64,000 bases of DNA from Gluconacetobacter johannae (GTDB lineage Bacteria > Pseudomonadota > Alphaproteobacteria > Acetobacterales > Acetobacteraceae), in the NCBI RefSeq assembly GCF_014174305.1, contig NZ_JABEQH010000002.1:124001-188000 (forward strand). Reading direction: 5' to 3'. The position numbers and the translations under genes were made by a program. Shown here in pieces: positions 17,220 to 26,490 of this stretch (positions are counted from its first letter, which is position 1; every line of letters begins with the position of its first letter). The notes below the pieces were generated by a model. It was not told the DNA's origin, ran no database searches, and saw only the letters and a list, made by a program, of their open reading frames with translations.

Positions 17220-18488
17220 TCAGCGGGCGATCCGTGCCCGCTGTGCCTCGGCATCATTCGCGATTTCGGCGGTGACGCCGTTTTCGCCGGACACGACGCG
17301 CACCAGCTTGGCGCCCTGCTGCCGGGCGGAAATCAGCGAATCGCTCATCATGTCCTCGATCGAGCGGACCAGGTCGCGGGCGCTGGCGGCCGCGCCCATC
17401 CGGTTCTGCCGGCGCATGACCTCGAACAGCAGCGTCGGGTCGATGCCGCCGGTCTCGACCTTCAGGCCGTAGCTGTCGATCATCGCCTCGATCTCCAGCG
17501 CCGCGACGCGGGCGACATCCAGGCCGGTCAGCGACCGGAAGACGAAGATCCGGTCCAGGCGGTTCAGGACCTCGGGGGCGAAGCCGGCCTGGCGCAGGGC
17601 CTCGACCGACTCGGCGCGCATGCGGTCGGGCTCATCCGCCAGCCGGTCGGCGATTTCCGACAGGGCCTCGGTCGCGATGTTGGACGTCAGCACGAAGATG
17701 GACCGCACGGTCGAGACCTGCTGCCCGGTCGAGGCCTCGGTCACATGGCCGTCGTTCCACGCGGTCAGGAATTTCTTGAAGACGTCGGGATGCGCCTTCT
17801 CGATCTCGTCCAGCAGCACGACGGCATCGGGCTTTTCCTTCAGGCCGCCGGTCAGCTTGCCGAACGTGTCGGACCCGACATAGCCCTTGGGCGAGCCGAA
17901 CAGCTGTGTCGCGGCGTGCGGCGAACTCATCTGCGTCATGTCGAAATGCAGCAGCGGCCGGTCCAGCAGCCGGGCCATCTGCTTGGCCAGGTAGGTCTTG
18001 CCGGTGCCCGGCGGGCCGGCCAGCAGGAAGATCCCCACCGGCTTGCCGCGTACCTGCAACGCCATCCGGCGGCGCAACTGGGCGGCGATGTCCTCGCACA
18101 CCTGGTCCTGGCCGATGACGCGCGCGCGCATCCCGGCCGCCAGTTCCTCGGCGTCGATGACCGTTTCCCTGCGTTCCTGCGCCATCATCTCTTCCAGCGC
18201 GGTGCGGTTGGTCAGTCTGGCTAATACATCCATCATCCACCCCCGTCGGCGTCGGAGCCCCTTGCGTGCCAGCCGTTCGGCGCGGGTCTCGAACATCAGT
18301 CCCGCCAGGGCCAGAAGGCTGCTCCCGGCCGTCAGCACGGGAAAGGCCGGCCCACACCATTCCATGAAATGGGAAAGGCTGGCGAGTGAAAGATGCAGCG
18401 ACGCCGCGGCCTGCAGGCTCGCCAGGATCAGGAAGATCACCATCATCACCGGCATCAGCCGGTTCAGGGCGGGCAGAAGCGCCTTCAT
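17220..18488 (-). CDS. Membrane-anchored Clp-type AAA+ ATPase
   Basis: A 422-residue protein. Two N-terminal hydrophobic helices (about residues 11-31 and 47-66) are followed by one AAA+ module of the ClpA/ClpB D2 type. The module has VIGQDQV, Walker A GPPGTGKT, a pore loop GYVG in SPKGYVGSDTFG, Walker B VVLLDEIEKAHPDV, sensor-1 FVLTSN, and a C-terminal small domain with a sensor-2-like SARDLVRS. The pore-loop aromatic suggests a threading unfoldase. Soluble Clp proteins have neither these membrane helices nor a single D2-like module with no N-domain, and no LGF/IGF peptidase-binding loop is evident. Its start overlaps the upstream small gene by 4 bases and a single-pass protein gene follows. 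Confidence 0.85.
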   Translation of the reverse strand: MKALLPALNRLMPVMMVIFLILASLQAAASLHLSLASLSHFMEWCGPAFPVLTAGSSLLALAGLMFETRAERLARKGLRRRRGWMMDVLARLTNRTALEEMMAQERRETVIDAEELAAGMRARVIGQDQVCEDIAAQLRRRMALQVRGKPVGIFLLAGPPGTGKTYLAKQMARLLDRPLLHFDMTQMSSPHAATQLFGSPKGYVGSDTFGKLTGGLKEKPDAVVLLDEIEKAHPDVFKKFLTAWNDGHVTEASTGQQVSTVRSIFVLTSNIATEALSEIADRLADEPDRMRAESVEALRQAGFAPEVLNRLDRIFVFRSLTGLDVARVAALEIEAMIDSYGLKVETGGIDPTLLFEVMRRQNRMGAAASARDLVRSIEDMMSDSLISARQQGAKLVRVVSGENGVTAEIANDAEAQRARIAR

Positions 18489-19096
18489 TGGACGATCACA
18501 TTCAGCACAAGCATCTCATCGCGATGGATGACGGGCAGCGGCGTCGGGCCCAGCACGGTGATCGCCCCTGGCGCCACCCCTGCCGGCCCCGGATCGGCGA
18601 CCGGCATGATATCGACCTCGCCGGACATGCGGATCGGCAGCAGCACGACACGGGGCTGCGCGCCCAGCGGCACGGTCTGGGCGATGCCGCCCGAGCGTAC
18701 GGTGACGACCCCGCCGGTCCCGGCCTCGTCATAGATGGGCATGCGTACCAGCCGGTATTCGCGGCGCCTGATGCCCGCCAGGACCGTCGCCTGCTGGTCC
18801 GGCGTCAGGCCCGATTGCAGCAACGCCTGGGGGGCATTGTCGGGCGACACCATGGCGAACTGCTCGACGGCGGTCAGGCTGTGGGCGGCGGCCGGCATGG
18901 CCCCGGCGGTGGCGTCGCTGACGGCGGGCGCCGGCGCGGGCCGGGGGGCCTCGTTCGCCATCCGGGCGCTGAAGCCCGCGGCGACGATCACGCCCGCCGC
19001 AAGCCCATACCACAGCGCCCGGCGGCTGCCGGGGCCGGACTCGTCCGGTGCGGGTCGTGTCGCGGGGTCTGGCGCCTGCGTCATGGCCCGCATCAT
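18485..19096 (-). CDS. Uncharacterised small membrane-anchored protein (first gene of the AAA+ operon)
   Basis: A protein of about 203 residues with one membrane helix at about residues 27-46 (ALWYGLAAGVIVAAGFSA), a Pro/Ala-rich stretch (48-70), a region with a repeated Gln/Leu pattern (ALLQSGLTPDQQATVL), and a beta-rich C-terminal half ending VLNVIVQ. No known family recognised. It overlaps the ATPase gene by 4 bases (ATGA), so translation is coupled, making it the leading gene of the three. Starts at 19096, 19093 and 19084 are all possible. It diverges from rimP. Confidence 0.7.
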   Translation of the reverse strand: MMRAMTQAPDPATRPAPDESGPGSRRALWYGLAAGVIVAAGFSARMANEAPRPAPAPAVSDATAGAMPAAAHSLTAVEQFAMVSPDNAPQALLQSGLTPDQQATVLAGIRRREYRLVRMPIYDEAGTGGVVTVRSGGIAQTVPLGAQPRVVLLPIRMSGEVDIMPVADPGPAGVAPGAITVLGPTPLPVIHRDEMLVLNVIVQ

Positions 19097-19194
19097 GCGG
19101 GCGGCGGTGGCCGGCGTGCAAGTATCGAAAGGGGGATCTTATTGTAATGTAATGTGCCGCACACGGCCTTGTGCGACGGCCCCGCACCGGGACC

Positions 19195-19223
19195 TTGCGG
19201 TGCGGCGCGTTGTGGCCTATATC
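19195..19223 (+). promoter_or_regulatory. Probable promoter of the rimP-nusA operon
   Basis: TTGCGG (19195-19200), a 17-base spacer, and TATATC (19218-19223). Transcription would start near 19230, leaving a short leader that contains the terminator-like hairpin at 19257. Confidence 0.5.
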
Positions 19224-19256
19224 CGCACCATTCCTTCATCTTCCGCTTTTTTGGGG

Positions 19257-19281
19257 GGTGGCCTGACCGGCCGCCTTTTTT
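19257..19281 (+). terminator. Terminator-like hairpin (attenuator candidate) ahead of rimP
   Basis: GGTGGCC (19257-19263) pairs with GGCCGCC (19269-19275), with one G-T wobble, around a TGACC loop. Six T residues follow at 19276-19281, just 3 bases before the rimP TTG. A terminator between promoter and first gene fits regulated read-through; in E. coli this operon is controlled by NusA itself. Confidence 0.55.
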
Positions 19282-19284
19282 GTC

Positions 19285-19893
19285 TTGGACGAAGATCTGC
19301 CCTTCCTGACCGGCCTGGACGCCAAGCTGGCCGCCATCGTGGCGCCCGTCCTGGCGGACATGGGATTCGAACTGGTGCGGGTCGCGATCCTGGGTCGCGA
19401 AAGCCCGACGGTCCAGATCATGGCCGACCGCGCCGACGGCACGCTGATCCGCATCGAGGATTGCGAGCAGATCAGCCACGCGGTGGGCGCGGTCCTGGAT
19501 GTCGAGGACCCGCTGCCCGGCATGTGGACGCTGGAAGTGTCCTCGGCGGGAATCGACCGCCCCCTGACGCGGGCGAAGGACTGGAACCGCTTTGCCGGTC
19601 ATCTGGCGAAGGCCGAGGTGAATATCCCCATCAACGGCCGCAAGCGCTTTGCCGGCATCCTGCTGGGCGCCGAGGACGGCGTCGGGCGGCTGCGCCTGGA
19701 TGACGGGACCGAGGCGGCGCTGCCGCTGTCGGACCTGCGAAAGGCGCGGCTGGTCCTGACGGATGAGCTGATCGCGGCCAGCGCCCATATGATGCGTGCG
19801 TCCGACGCCGCGGAGGCCGAGCCCTCCCCCGGAGCCGAAGCCCCGGAATCGACCCCGAAGCCCGGCCCCGCGCCGGTGCACAAGACCCACTGA
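19285..19893 (+). CDS. rimP: Ribosome maturation factor RimP
   Basis: RimP helps assemble the 30S subunit. The 202-residue protein has the N-terminal alpha/beta domain ([19 protein letters not shown], then [19 protein letters not shown]), the highly conserved [13 protein letters not shown] junction, and the C-terminal Sm-like barrel ([16 protein letters not shown]). A disordered acidic/Pro tail of about 30 residues extends it beyond the usual 150-165. TTG at 19285 is the only sensible start, although it has no ribosome site of its own because a terminator-like hairpin with T-tract precedes it. It leads the nusA-infB operon. Confidence 0.95.
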   Translation: MDEDLPFLTGLDAKLAAIVAPVLADMGFELVRVAILGRESPTVQIMADRADGTLIRIEDCEQISHAVGAVLDVEDPLPGMWTLEVSSAGIDRPLTRAKDWNRFAGHLAKAEVNIPINGRKRFAGILLGAEDGVGRLRLDDGTEAALPLSDLRKARLVLTDELIAASAHMMRASDAAEAEPSPGAEAPESTPKPGPAPVHKTH

Positions 19894-19911
19894 GACGCCT
19901 TGGAGGCTCTG

Positions 19912-21459
19912 ATGGATACGTCCGTTTCCCGTCCTGAACTGCTGCTGGTGGCCGATGCCGTCGCGCGCGAGAAGGCGATCGACCGGGAGGAGGTGCTGGA
20001 GGCGATGGAGCAGGCCATCCAGAAGGCCGGCCGCGCCAAGTACGGGCACGAAAAGGATATTCGCGCGACCATCGACCGCCGGACCGGCGACGTGCGCCTG
20101 TCCCGCTGGACCGAGGCCGTCGAGGTCGTGGAGAACGAGGAAACGCAGATCCCGCTCCATATCGCGCGCAAGTTCAAGCCCGAGATCCAGCTTGGCGAGC
20201 ATCTGATCGACCCGCTGCCGCCGATCGATTTCGGCCGCATCGCCGCCCAGACCGCCAAGCAGGTGATCGTCCAGCGCGTGCGCGAATACGAGCGCAAGCG
20301 CCAGTACGACGAATTCAAGGACCGCGTGGGCGAGATCGTGAACGGCACCGTCAAGCGGACCGAGTACGGCAACCTGATGGTCGAGATCGGCAGTTCCGAG
20401 GCGCTGCTGCGCCGTGACGAGCTGATCGCGCGCGAAAGCTTCCGCAATTCCGACCGCGTGCGGGCCTATATCTATGACGTGCGCGACGAGCCGCGCGGCC
20501 CGCAGATCTTCCTGTCGCGCACCCATCCGGCGTTCCTGGCCAAGCTGTTCGCGCAGGAAGTGCCCGAGATCTATGACGGCATCATCGAGATCAAGGCCGT
20601 GGCCCGCGATCCCGGATCGCGCGCCAAGATGGCGGTGATTTCGCGCGACGCCTCGATCGACCCGGTCGGCGCCTGCGTCGGCATGCGCGGATCGCGCGTG
20701 CAGGCGGTGGTGCAGGAACTGCAGGGCGAGAAGATCGACATCATTCCCTGGAGCCCGCAGGCCGCGACCTTCGTGGTCAACGCGCTGGCGCCGGCCGAAG
20801 TCACCAAGGTGGTGATGGACGAGGAAGCCGGGCGGGTCGAGGTCGTGGTTCCCGACGAGCAGCTCAGCCTTGCGATCGGTCGGCGCGGGCAGAACGTCCG
20901 CCTGGCCAGCCAGCTGACCCGCTGGGACATCGACATCCTGACCGAGGCCGAGGAATCCGAGCGCCGGCAGGAAGAATTCCGCCGTCGCAGCAATTTGTTC
21001 GTCGAGGCGCTGGACGTGGATGACGTCATCGCCGGCCTGCTGGTGACCGAAGGATTCCATTCGATCGAGGAACTGGCCTACGCCGACGCCGACGAACTGG
21101 CCGAGATCGAAGGATTCGACGAGGACGTGGCCGGCGAGCTGGTCCGCCGCGCCGAGGGCTTCCTGGCCCGGCGCGAGGACGAGCTGGACGAAAAGCGCCG
21201 GGGCCTGGGCGTGTCGGACGACATCGCCGTGCTGGGTGTGTTCTCGAACCAGATGCTGGTCACCCTGGGCGAGAAGGGCGTGAAGACGCTGGACGACCTG
21301 GCCGACCTGGCGGGCGACGAACTGGTCGAGATGCTGGGCGGCGACGTGATCGACGAGGAAGCGGCGAACGAGATCATCATGGCCGCCCGCGCCCACTGGT
21401 TCGAGGGCGAGGAGGCCGCGCCGGCCGCCGCCACGAAGGAGGAGGCGTCCGACGCCTGA
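19912..21459 (+). CDS. nusA: Transcription elongation/termination factor NusA
   Basis: NusA binds RNA polymerase and nascent RNA, and controls pausing, termination and antitermination. Domains in order: N-terminal polymerase-binding domain (1-125), S1 domain (about 130-200, RVGEIVNGTVKR), two KH domains (about 200-345; GACVGMRGSRVQAVV, AIGRRGQNVRLASQL), and C-terminal helix-hairpin-helix repeats (about 360-500, EELAYADADELAEIEGF). ATG 19912 with GGAGG five bases upstream is preferred to the in-frame TTG at 19900, which lies within that ribosome site. About 515 residues, the alphaproteobacterial length. Confidence 0.98.
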   Translation: MDTSVSRPELLLVADAVAREKAIDREEVLEAMEQAIQKAGRAKYGHEKDIRATIDRRTGDVRLSRWTEAVEVVENEETQIPLHIARKFKPEIQLGEHLIDPLPPIDFGRIAAQTAKQVIVQRVREYERKRQYDEFKDRVGEIVNGTVKRTEYGNLMVEIGSSEALLRRDELIARESFRNSDRVRAYIYDVRDEPRGPQIFLSRTHPAFLAKLFAQEVPEIYDGIIEIKAVARDPGSRAKMAVISRDASIDPVGACVGMRGSRVQAVVQELQGEKIDIIPWSPQAATFVVNALAPAEVTKVVMDEEAGRVEVVVPDEQLSLAIGRRGQNVRLASQLTRWDIDILTEAEESERRQEEFRRRSNLFVEALDVDDVIAGLLVTEGFHSIEELAYADADELAEIEGFDEDVAGELVRRAEGFLARREDELDEKRRGLGVSDDIAVLGVFSNQMLVTLGEKGVKTLDDLADLAGDELVEMLGGDVIDEEAANEIIMAARAHWFEGEEAAPAAATKEEASDA

Positions 21460-21484
21460 TCGGCGCGCGATCGCACGGGACGGC

Positions 21485-22159
21485 ATGGATCGGGACACAG
21501 GCATGGGCGGGGACCTGGACGTGAACCAGGAGATCGAGCGGGAGGAGGAGGACGAGCGCGGGCCGCTGCGGCGCTGCATCGTCACCCGTGACCGCGCGTC
21601 GCCCGAGACCATGGTGCGTTTCGTGGTCTCCCCGGACCGGGTTTTGACGCTTGATCTTTCCGCGCGTCTGCCCGGACGGGGAATCTGGTTGAGCGCGCGG
21701 CGGGATGTGCTAGAAACGGCCCGGACTCGGGGGGCGTTTGCACGTGCCGCCCGTGGACAGGTTGTCGTTCCACCCGATTTGGCCGATATCCTGGAAAGCG
21801 GACTTCTGCGCCGGATGATGGACACAGTGGGGCTTGCGCGGCGTGCCGGGCAGGTTGTCTGCGGCTTCGCCAAGGTGCGGGAATGGATTGCGGGCGGTCG
21901 CGCCGGTCTGGTCATCCAGGCCGAGGACGGCAGCCCGGACGAAAGGGCGAGGCTGTTGTCCGGCGCACGGGACCTTCCGGTTGTGGAAATTCCTACGGCG
22001 GCGGGTCTGGGGGCGGCATTCGGCCGCGACCATGTCGTGCATGCGGCGATGTCGCATGGCGAGCTGGCGCGGCGTTTCCGCGTCGATAATGAACGTTTTA
22101 CGGGGCTGTCCGGCAGGACGGTCCCCGGTTCGGCGGACCGATCCGCCGGACGGGTGTGA
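21485..22159 (+). CDS. YlxR-family RNA-binding protein (DUF448) with L7Ae-like domain
   Basis: A 224-residue protein. After an acidic lead (residues 1-27) comes the YlxR domain with RRCIVTRDRASPETMVRFV and LPGRGIWLSARRDVL. A C-terminal L7Ae/L30e-like domain (about 105-200; GLARRAGQVVCGFAKV) follows. This two-domain form is normal in Alphaproteobacteria. The position between nusA and infB is conserved and points to an RNA-related role; the precise function is not known. Confidence 0.9.
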   Translation: MDRDTGMGGDLDVNQEIEREEEDERGPLRRCIVTRDRASPETMVRFVVSPDRVLTLDLSARLPGRGIWLSARRDVLETARTRGAFARAARGQVVVPPDLADILESGLLRRMMDTVGLARRAGQVVCGFAKVREWIAGGRAGLVIQAEDGSPDERARLLSGARDLPVVEIPTAAGLGAAFGRDHVVHAAMSHGELARRFRVDNERFTGLSGRTVPGSADRSAGRV

Positions 22160-22171
22160 ACAGGCGGGTAC

Positions 22172-24880
22172 ATGAGCGAAGGCAACGATCAGGATCAGGG
22201 TAAGGGACGCTTGTCCCTGCGGCCGGCGGGCCGGAGGGAGGTCGGACGGACGGTCGATGGTGGCTCCGTGCGACAGAGTTTCAGCCATGGTCGTTCGAAG
22301 GTGGTTCAGGTCGAGGTGCGCAAGAAGCGCGGCCCCGGTCCGGCCCCCGCGGGCAGCGGCTCCGGTCCGTCCGGCGGCGGCAGGGCCGGCGGTCGGGGTG
22401 GCAGCGGCGGTGGTCGCGCGCTGACCGCGGCCGAACTCGCAACCCGCCAGCGCGTCCTCGATGAGCAGCGGGCCGAGGCCGTCCGCCGCGAACAGGAACG
22501 GCGCGAACAGGAAAAGATCATGATCCTGTCCGCCGCCGAAGAGGCGCGCCGGCGGGAGGAAGACGCCCGCCGCGCCGCCGAGGACGAGGCGCGCGCGCAG
22601 GAGGAAGCCCAGGCCGAGGCCCGCGCGCAGGAAGCCGAGCGCCGTGCGGCGCAGGCTGCCGGCCGGCCCGAGCCCGAGCCCGAACCCGCCGTGGGCGGTC
22701 CGGTCGTGTCGGCGGTGCCGATTCCCGGCGCGGTCACCCTGGCCCCGCCGATGGAGCGCCTGCGCCCGCTGGCCGAACGCGCCATCATGCCGGCCCGTCC
22801 GGTCACGCCCAGCCGTCCGGCCGCGGCCCCGGCGCCGGCGGCGGCCCCCGGCGAGACCCTGCGCCTGCGTACCGGTCGCGCCGCGGAAGGCGACGACGAC
22901 CGTCGCCCCGCGCGCCGTCCCGGCGGTAGCGTGGTCCCGCCCCGCAAGCCGTCGGCCTCGCCCAAGAAGGGTGGCGACAGCCGCCGTTCGGGCCGAATCG
23001 ACGTCCAGGCGGCGATCGAGGGCGACGACGACAAGACCCGTTCGCTGGCGTCGGTTCGCCGCCAGCGCGAGCGTGAGCGCCGCCAGGCGGAACTGGAGCG
23101 CCTGCGCGCCGACCAGGTGCGCGTGGTGCGCGACGTCGTGCTGCCGGAAACCATCACGGTCCAGGAACTGGCCAACCGTATGGCGGCCCGCCAGGGTGAG
23201 GTCATCAAGGCCCTGATGAAGATGGGCGTGATGGCGACCGTGACCCAGTCGCTGGATGCCGACACCGCCGAACTGGTGGTGCAGGAATTCGGTCACCGTG
23301 TCCGCCGCGTCGCCGACAGCGATGTCGAGATCGGCATCGAGGGCATCGAGGACCTGCCCGAGGACCTGCGGCCGCGTCCGCCGGTCGTCACCGTCATGGG
23401 CCATGTCGACCACGGCAAGACCTCGCTGCTGGATGCGCTGCGTACCACCGACATCGCCGCGGCCGAGGCCGGCGGCATCACGCAGCATATCGGCGCCTAC
23501 CAGGTCACGCTGGAATCCGGGGCGAAGATCACCTTCATCGACACCCCGGGCCACGAGGCGTTCACCGCCATGCGTGCCCGCGGCGCGTCGGTGACGGACG
23601 TGGTCGTGCTGGTCGTCGCGGCGGATGACGGCGTGATGCCGCAGACGATCGAGGCCATCAAGCACGCCAAGGCCGCCAACGCCCCGATCATCGTGGCGAT
23701 CAACAAGTGCGACAAGCCGGGCGCCAACCCCGACCGCGTGCGCCAGGAACTGCTGTCGCACGAGATCGTGGTCGAGGAGATGGGCGGCGAGACCCAGGAT
23801 GTCGAAGTCTCGGCGCTGAAGCGCACCGGGCTGGACAAGCTGGAAGAAGCCATCCTGCTGCAGTCGGAAATCCTGGACCTGCGGGTCAATCCCGACCGCG
23901 TGGCCGAAGGCTCGGTGATCGAAAGCCGCCTGGACCGTGGACGCGGCCCGGTGGCGACGATCCTGGTCCAGAAGGGCACGCTGCGGCGCGGCGACATCGT
24001 GGTGGCGGGGGCCGAGTGGGGCCGCGTCCGCGCGATGCTGGACGACCGCAACCGCCAGATCCAGGAAGCTGGTCCCTCGACCCCGGTCGAGGTGCTGGGC
24101 ATCACCGGGGTCCCCGGCGCCGGCGAACCCTTCGTGGTGGTGGAAAACGAGAATCGCGCCCGCGAAATCTCGGAATTCCGCCAGCGCGTCATCAAGGACC
24201 GCATGGCCGCCGGCCAGACCGCGGCGCGCGGCACGCTGGACCAGATGCTCGCCCGCATCCAGGCCGGCGCGCAGAAGGAAGTCGCCGTCCTGATTAAGGC
24301 CGACGTCCAGGGGTCGGCCGAGGCGCTGCAGACCACGGTGCTGAAGCTGGAGCATGAGGAGGTCAAGGTCCGCGTGCTGACGGCCGGCGTCGGCCAGATC
24401 ACCGAAAGCGACGTGCAGCTGGCCAAGGCGTCGGATGCGATCATCATCGCCTTCAACGTCCGCGCCACGACCCAGGCCCGCGAACTCGCCCAGCGCGAGG
24501 GCGTGGACATCCGCTACTACTCGATCATCTATCAGGTGGCGGACGACGTCGAACAACTGGTCAAGGGCAAGGTGGCGCCGAAGCACCGCGAGAAGTTCCT
24601 CGGCTATGCCGAGATCCGCAAGGTGTTCGACATCACCAAGGTGGGCAAGGTCGCCGGTTGCTACGTCACCGAAGGCGTGGTCAAGCGCGGTTGCGGCGTG
24701 CGCCTGCTGCGCGACAACGTCGTGGTCCACCAGGGCGAACTCAGCCAGCTCAAGCGCTTCAAGGACGATGTGAAGGAAGTGGCGCGCGGCTACGAATGCG
24801 GCCTCTCCTTCGCCGGCTACAACGACCTGCGCGAAGGCGACATGGTCGAGTGCTACGAAATGGAGCTCGTCCCTGCATGA
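22172..24880 (+). CDS. infB: Translation initiation factor IF-2
   Basis: IF-2 is the GTPase that places initiator tRNA on the 30S subunit. The 902-residue protein has a long charged, Arg/Glu/Ala-rich N-terminal region (about 1-300, including a coiled-coil-like stretch near 85-165), an IF2-N domain ([21 protein letters not shown]), and the G domain with [17 protein letters not shown] and NKCDKP. Domains II-IV follow, ending in the fMet-tRNA-binding domain ([17 protein letters not shown]). It ends in an ATGA overlap with rbfA. Complete, standard length. Confidence 0.98.
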   Translation: MSEGNDQDQGKGRLSLRPAGRREVGRTVDGGSVRQSFSHGRSKVVQVEVRKKRGPGPAPAGSGSGPSGGGRAGGRGGSGGGRALTAAELATRQRVLDEQRAEAVRREQERREQEKIMILSAAEEARRREEDARRAAEDEARAQEEAQAEARAQEAERRAAQAAGRPEPEPEPAVGGPVVSAVPIPGAVTLAPPMERLRPLAERAIMPARPVTPSRPAAAPAPAAAPGETLRLRTGRAAEGDDDRRPARRPGGSVVPPRKPSASPKKGGDSRRSGRIDVQAAIEGDDDKTRSLASVRRQRERERRQAELERLRADQVRVVRDVVLPETITVQELANRMAARQGEVIKALMKMGVMATVTQSLDADTAELVVQEFGHRVRRVADSDVEIGIEGIEDLPEDLRPRPPVVTVMGHVDHGKTSLLDALRTTDIAAAEAGGITQHIGAYQVTLESGAKITFIDTPGHEAFTAMRARGASVTDVVVLVVAADDGVMPQTIEAIKHAKAANAPIIVAINKCDKPGANPDRVRQELLSHEIVVEEMGGETQDVEVSALKRTGLDKLEEAILLQSEILDLRVNPDRVAEGSVIESRLDRGRGPVATILVQKGTLRRGDIVVAGAEWGRVRAMLDDRNRQIQEAGPSTPVEVLGITGVPGAGEPFVVVENENRAREISEFRQRVIKDRMAAGQTAARGTLDQMLARIQAGAQKEVAVLIKADVQGSAEALQTTVLKLEHEEVKVRVLTAGVGQITESDVQLAKASDAIIIAFNVRATTQARELAQREGVDIRYYSIIYQVADDVEQLVKGKVAPKHREKFLGYAEIRKVFDITKVGKVAGCYVTEGVVKRGCGVRLLRDNVVVHQGELSQLKRFKDDVKEVARGYECGLSFAGYNDLREGDMVECYEMELVPA

Positions 24881-25314
24881 GCCGCAATCCCACACGCGGG
24901 AAGGTGACTACGGCGGGGCCGGCGGGGAAACTCGCCGGCCACGCTGCTTCCGGGCCCTCGCAGCGTCAGCTTCGCGTGGCGGAGGAAGTGCGGCGCGTGC
25001 TGGCGGACCTGTTCGCCCGCACCGAATTTCGCGACCCCGACCTGTCGGACGCCCGCATCACGGTGACCGAGGTCCGGATTTCCCCCGACCTCAAGCATGC
25101 CACCGCGTTCGTCGCCCGGCTGGGCCGCAGCGACGTCGAATCGCTGTTGCCGGCGCTGAAACGCGCGGCGCCGTTCCTGCGGTCGCGCCTGTCCTCGGGC
25201 GTGCGCCTGCGCCAGGTGCCGGAAATCCATTTCCAGCCGGACACCGCGCTGGATTACGCCATGGAAGTCGACGCGCTGCTGAAGCAGCCGGACGTCGCCC
25301 GCGACCTCGACTGA
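24877..25314 (+). CDS. rbfA: Ribosome-binding factor A
   Basis: RbfA binds the 30S subunit and assists 16S rRNA 5' end maturation. ATG 24877 overlaps the infB stop as ATGA. The 145-residue protein has a Gly/Ala-rich N-terminal extension of about 27 residues, then the KH-like core: [35 protein letters not shown], and [15 protein letters not shown]. In most Alphaproteobacteria truB follows directly; here the next 2.3 kb carry an unrelated islet. Confidence 0.95.
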   Translation: MSRNPTRGKVTTAGPAGKLAGHAASGPSQRQLRVAEEVRRVLADLFARTEFRDPDLSDARITVTEVRISPDLKHATAFVARLGRSDVESLLPALKRAAPFLRSRLSSGVRLRQVPEIHFQPDTALDYAMEVDALLKQPDVARDLD

Positions 25315-25351
25315 CGGACCCCTCCTGCGATGGGATGGTGTCCTGTGTCAG

Positions 25352-25470
25352 GGAAGGTCGGGCGTTGCCCGAACCCACCAGGGCCTGAGGCCCTGGACCC
25401 CGATCGTGGATCAACAGATTGGTTTCCAAAGGCGACTGCCTTTGGCGGGTTTCAGGGCAGAGCCCTGATG
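25352..25470. repeat. Dispersed palindromic repeat, copy C (composite)
   Basis: It begins with GGAAGGTCGGGCGTTGCCCG, as copies A and B do. It continues with a perfect hairpin CCAGGGCC-TGA-GGCCCTGG (25378-25396), then AAAGGC/GCCTTT and GGGC/GCCC dyads shared with copy D at 26437. It occupies the gap after rbfA, at the left edge of the islet; apart from it nothing coding is seen from 25315 to 25632. Confidence 0.6.
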
Positions 25471-25632
25471 TGTCATACCAAAGCTGACGGTTGAGACCGT
25501 TGCTCGCTCCGGCCCCACCGGCTATCGTTGAAGTGACCAGGGAGTTTTCGAAATGATCCAGCGTCACCGCTAAGGCGGCAAGACATTCGCATGCGGGGCA
25601 ACTCGCCGGCTGGTCTCTATTTCGAGAATATC

Positions 25633-26412
25633 ATGCAAAGACTGAATGGAAAGACATGCGTCGTTACCGGCGCTGCGCGCGGCATCGGCCGTGCGATTGC
25701 CGCCCGCTTCCACCATGAAGGCGGCATCGTCTTCGTCACCGATCTGGATGAAACCGCCGGCGCCGCGACAGCAGCGGAAATCGGGTGCCGGTTCGAAAAG
25801 CTCGACGTGCGGGAAGAGGCCGACTGGCTTCGGCTGGCCCAACGTGTTCCGATGGCCGACGTGGTGGTCAACAACGCCGGCGTGACGGGATTCGAGCAGG
25901 GGATGGTCGCCCACGACCCCGAACACGCCAGCCTTGCGGACTGGCGAGACGTTCATCGGGTCAATCTCGACGGGACGTTCCTCGGCTGCCGCTACGCGAT
26001 CGGTGCGATGAAGGGGCAAGGCAGCGGCTCGATCATCAACATTTCGTCGCGCTCCGGCCTTGTCGGCATTCCGCTCGCCGCGGCCTATGCGTCGTCCAAG
26101 GCGGCCATTCGCAATCACAGCAAGACGGTTGCGCTCTACTGCGCGCAGCAGGGGTGGAAGATTCGATGCAATTCGATCCATCCTGCCGCGATACTGACGC
26201 CGATCTGGGAACCGATGCTCGGCACGGGACCGGACCGGGAAGCGAGGATGCGGGCGCTGGTTGCCGACACGCCACTCAAGCGGTTCGGCCTGCCCGATGA
26301 AGTGGCTGCGATTGCGGTCACTCTCGCCTCTGACGAAGCAACCTACGTGACGGGAACGGAAGTGAATATTGACGGGGGTCTGCTGGCTGGGTCCGTCGCG
26401 TCACCCGGCTGA
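25633..26412 (+). CDS. SDR-family NAD(P)-dependent oxidoreductase
   Basis: A 259-residue classical short-chain dehydrogenase. It has the dinucleotide motif [12 protein letters not shown] at the end of strand 4, and catalytic Ser and Tyr-x-x-x-Lys ([17 protein letters not shown]). A C-terminal [10 protein letters not shown] segment, which closes the active site in glucose-dehydrogenase and ketoreductase-like members, follows. An acidic residue in VTDLDE after strand 2 favours NAD(H). ATG 25633 starts right at the Rossmann fold. Its sequence looks richer in A/T than the translation genes on either side, and repeats flank it, suggesting it was inserted into the rbfA-truB junction. The substrate is unknown. 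Confidence 0.9.
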   Translation: MQRLNGKTCVVTGAARGIGRAIAARFHHEGGIVFVTDLDETAGAATAAEIGCRFEKLDVREEADWLRLAQRVPMADVVVNNAGVTGFEQGMVAHDPEHASLADWRDVHRVNLDGTFLGCRYAIGAMKGQGSGSIINISSRSGLVGIPLAAAYASSKAAIRNHSKTVALYCAQQGWKIRCNSIHPAAILTPIWEPMLGTGPDREARMRALVADTPLKRFGLPDEVAAIAVTLASDEATYVTGTEVNIDGGLLAGSVASPG

Positions 26413-26436
26413 CAGGATGAGCCTTACGCTTAAGGA

Positions 26437-26490
26437 CTGGATTTCAAAGGCAAGCCTTTGATGGGGGTTCAAGGGGCAAAGCCCCTTGGC
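26437..26490. repeat. Dispersed palindromic repeat, copy D
   Basis: AAAGGC/GCCTTT (26446-26459) and AAGGGGC/GCCCCTT (26471-26487) dyads align with the second half of copy C at 25440-25470. The element runs into the mlaD 3' end and supplies its last codons and stop. Confidence 0.55.

Noticed and set aside
24658-24876. Longer rbfA reading beginning inside infB
   Set aside because: The extra 73 codons are out of frame with infB and show no RbfA homology. The ATGA overlap start at 24877 fits.
19093-24895. Long minus-strand frames over nusA-infB (about 1,030 and 1,060 codons)
   Set aside because: Shadows of rimP, nusA, ylxR and infB. Low-complexity composition and no recognisable domains.
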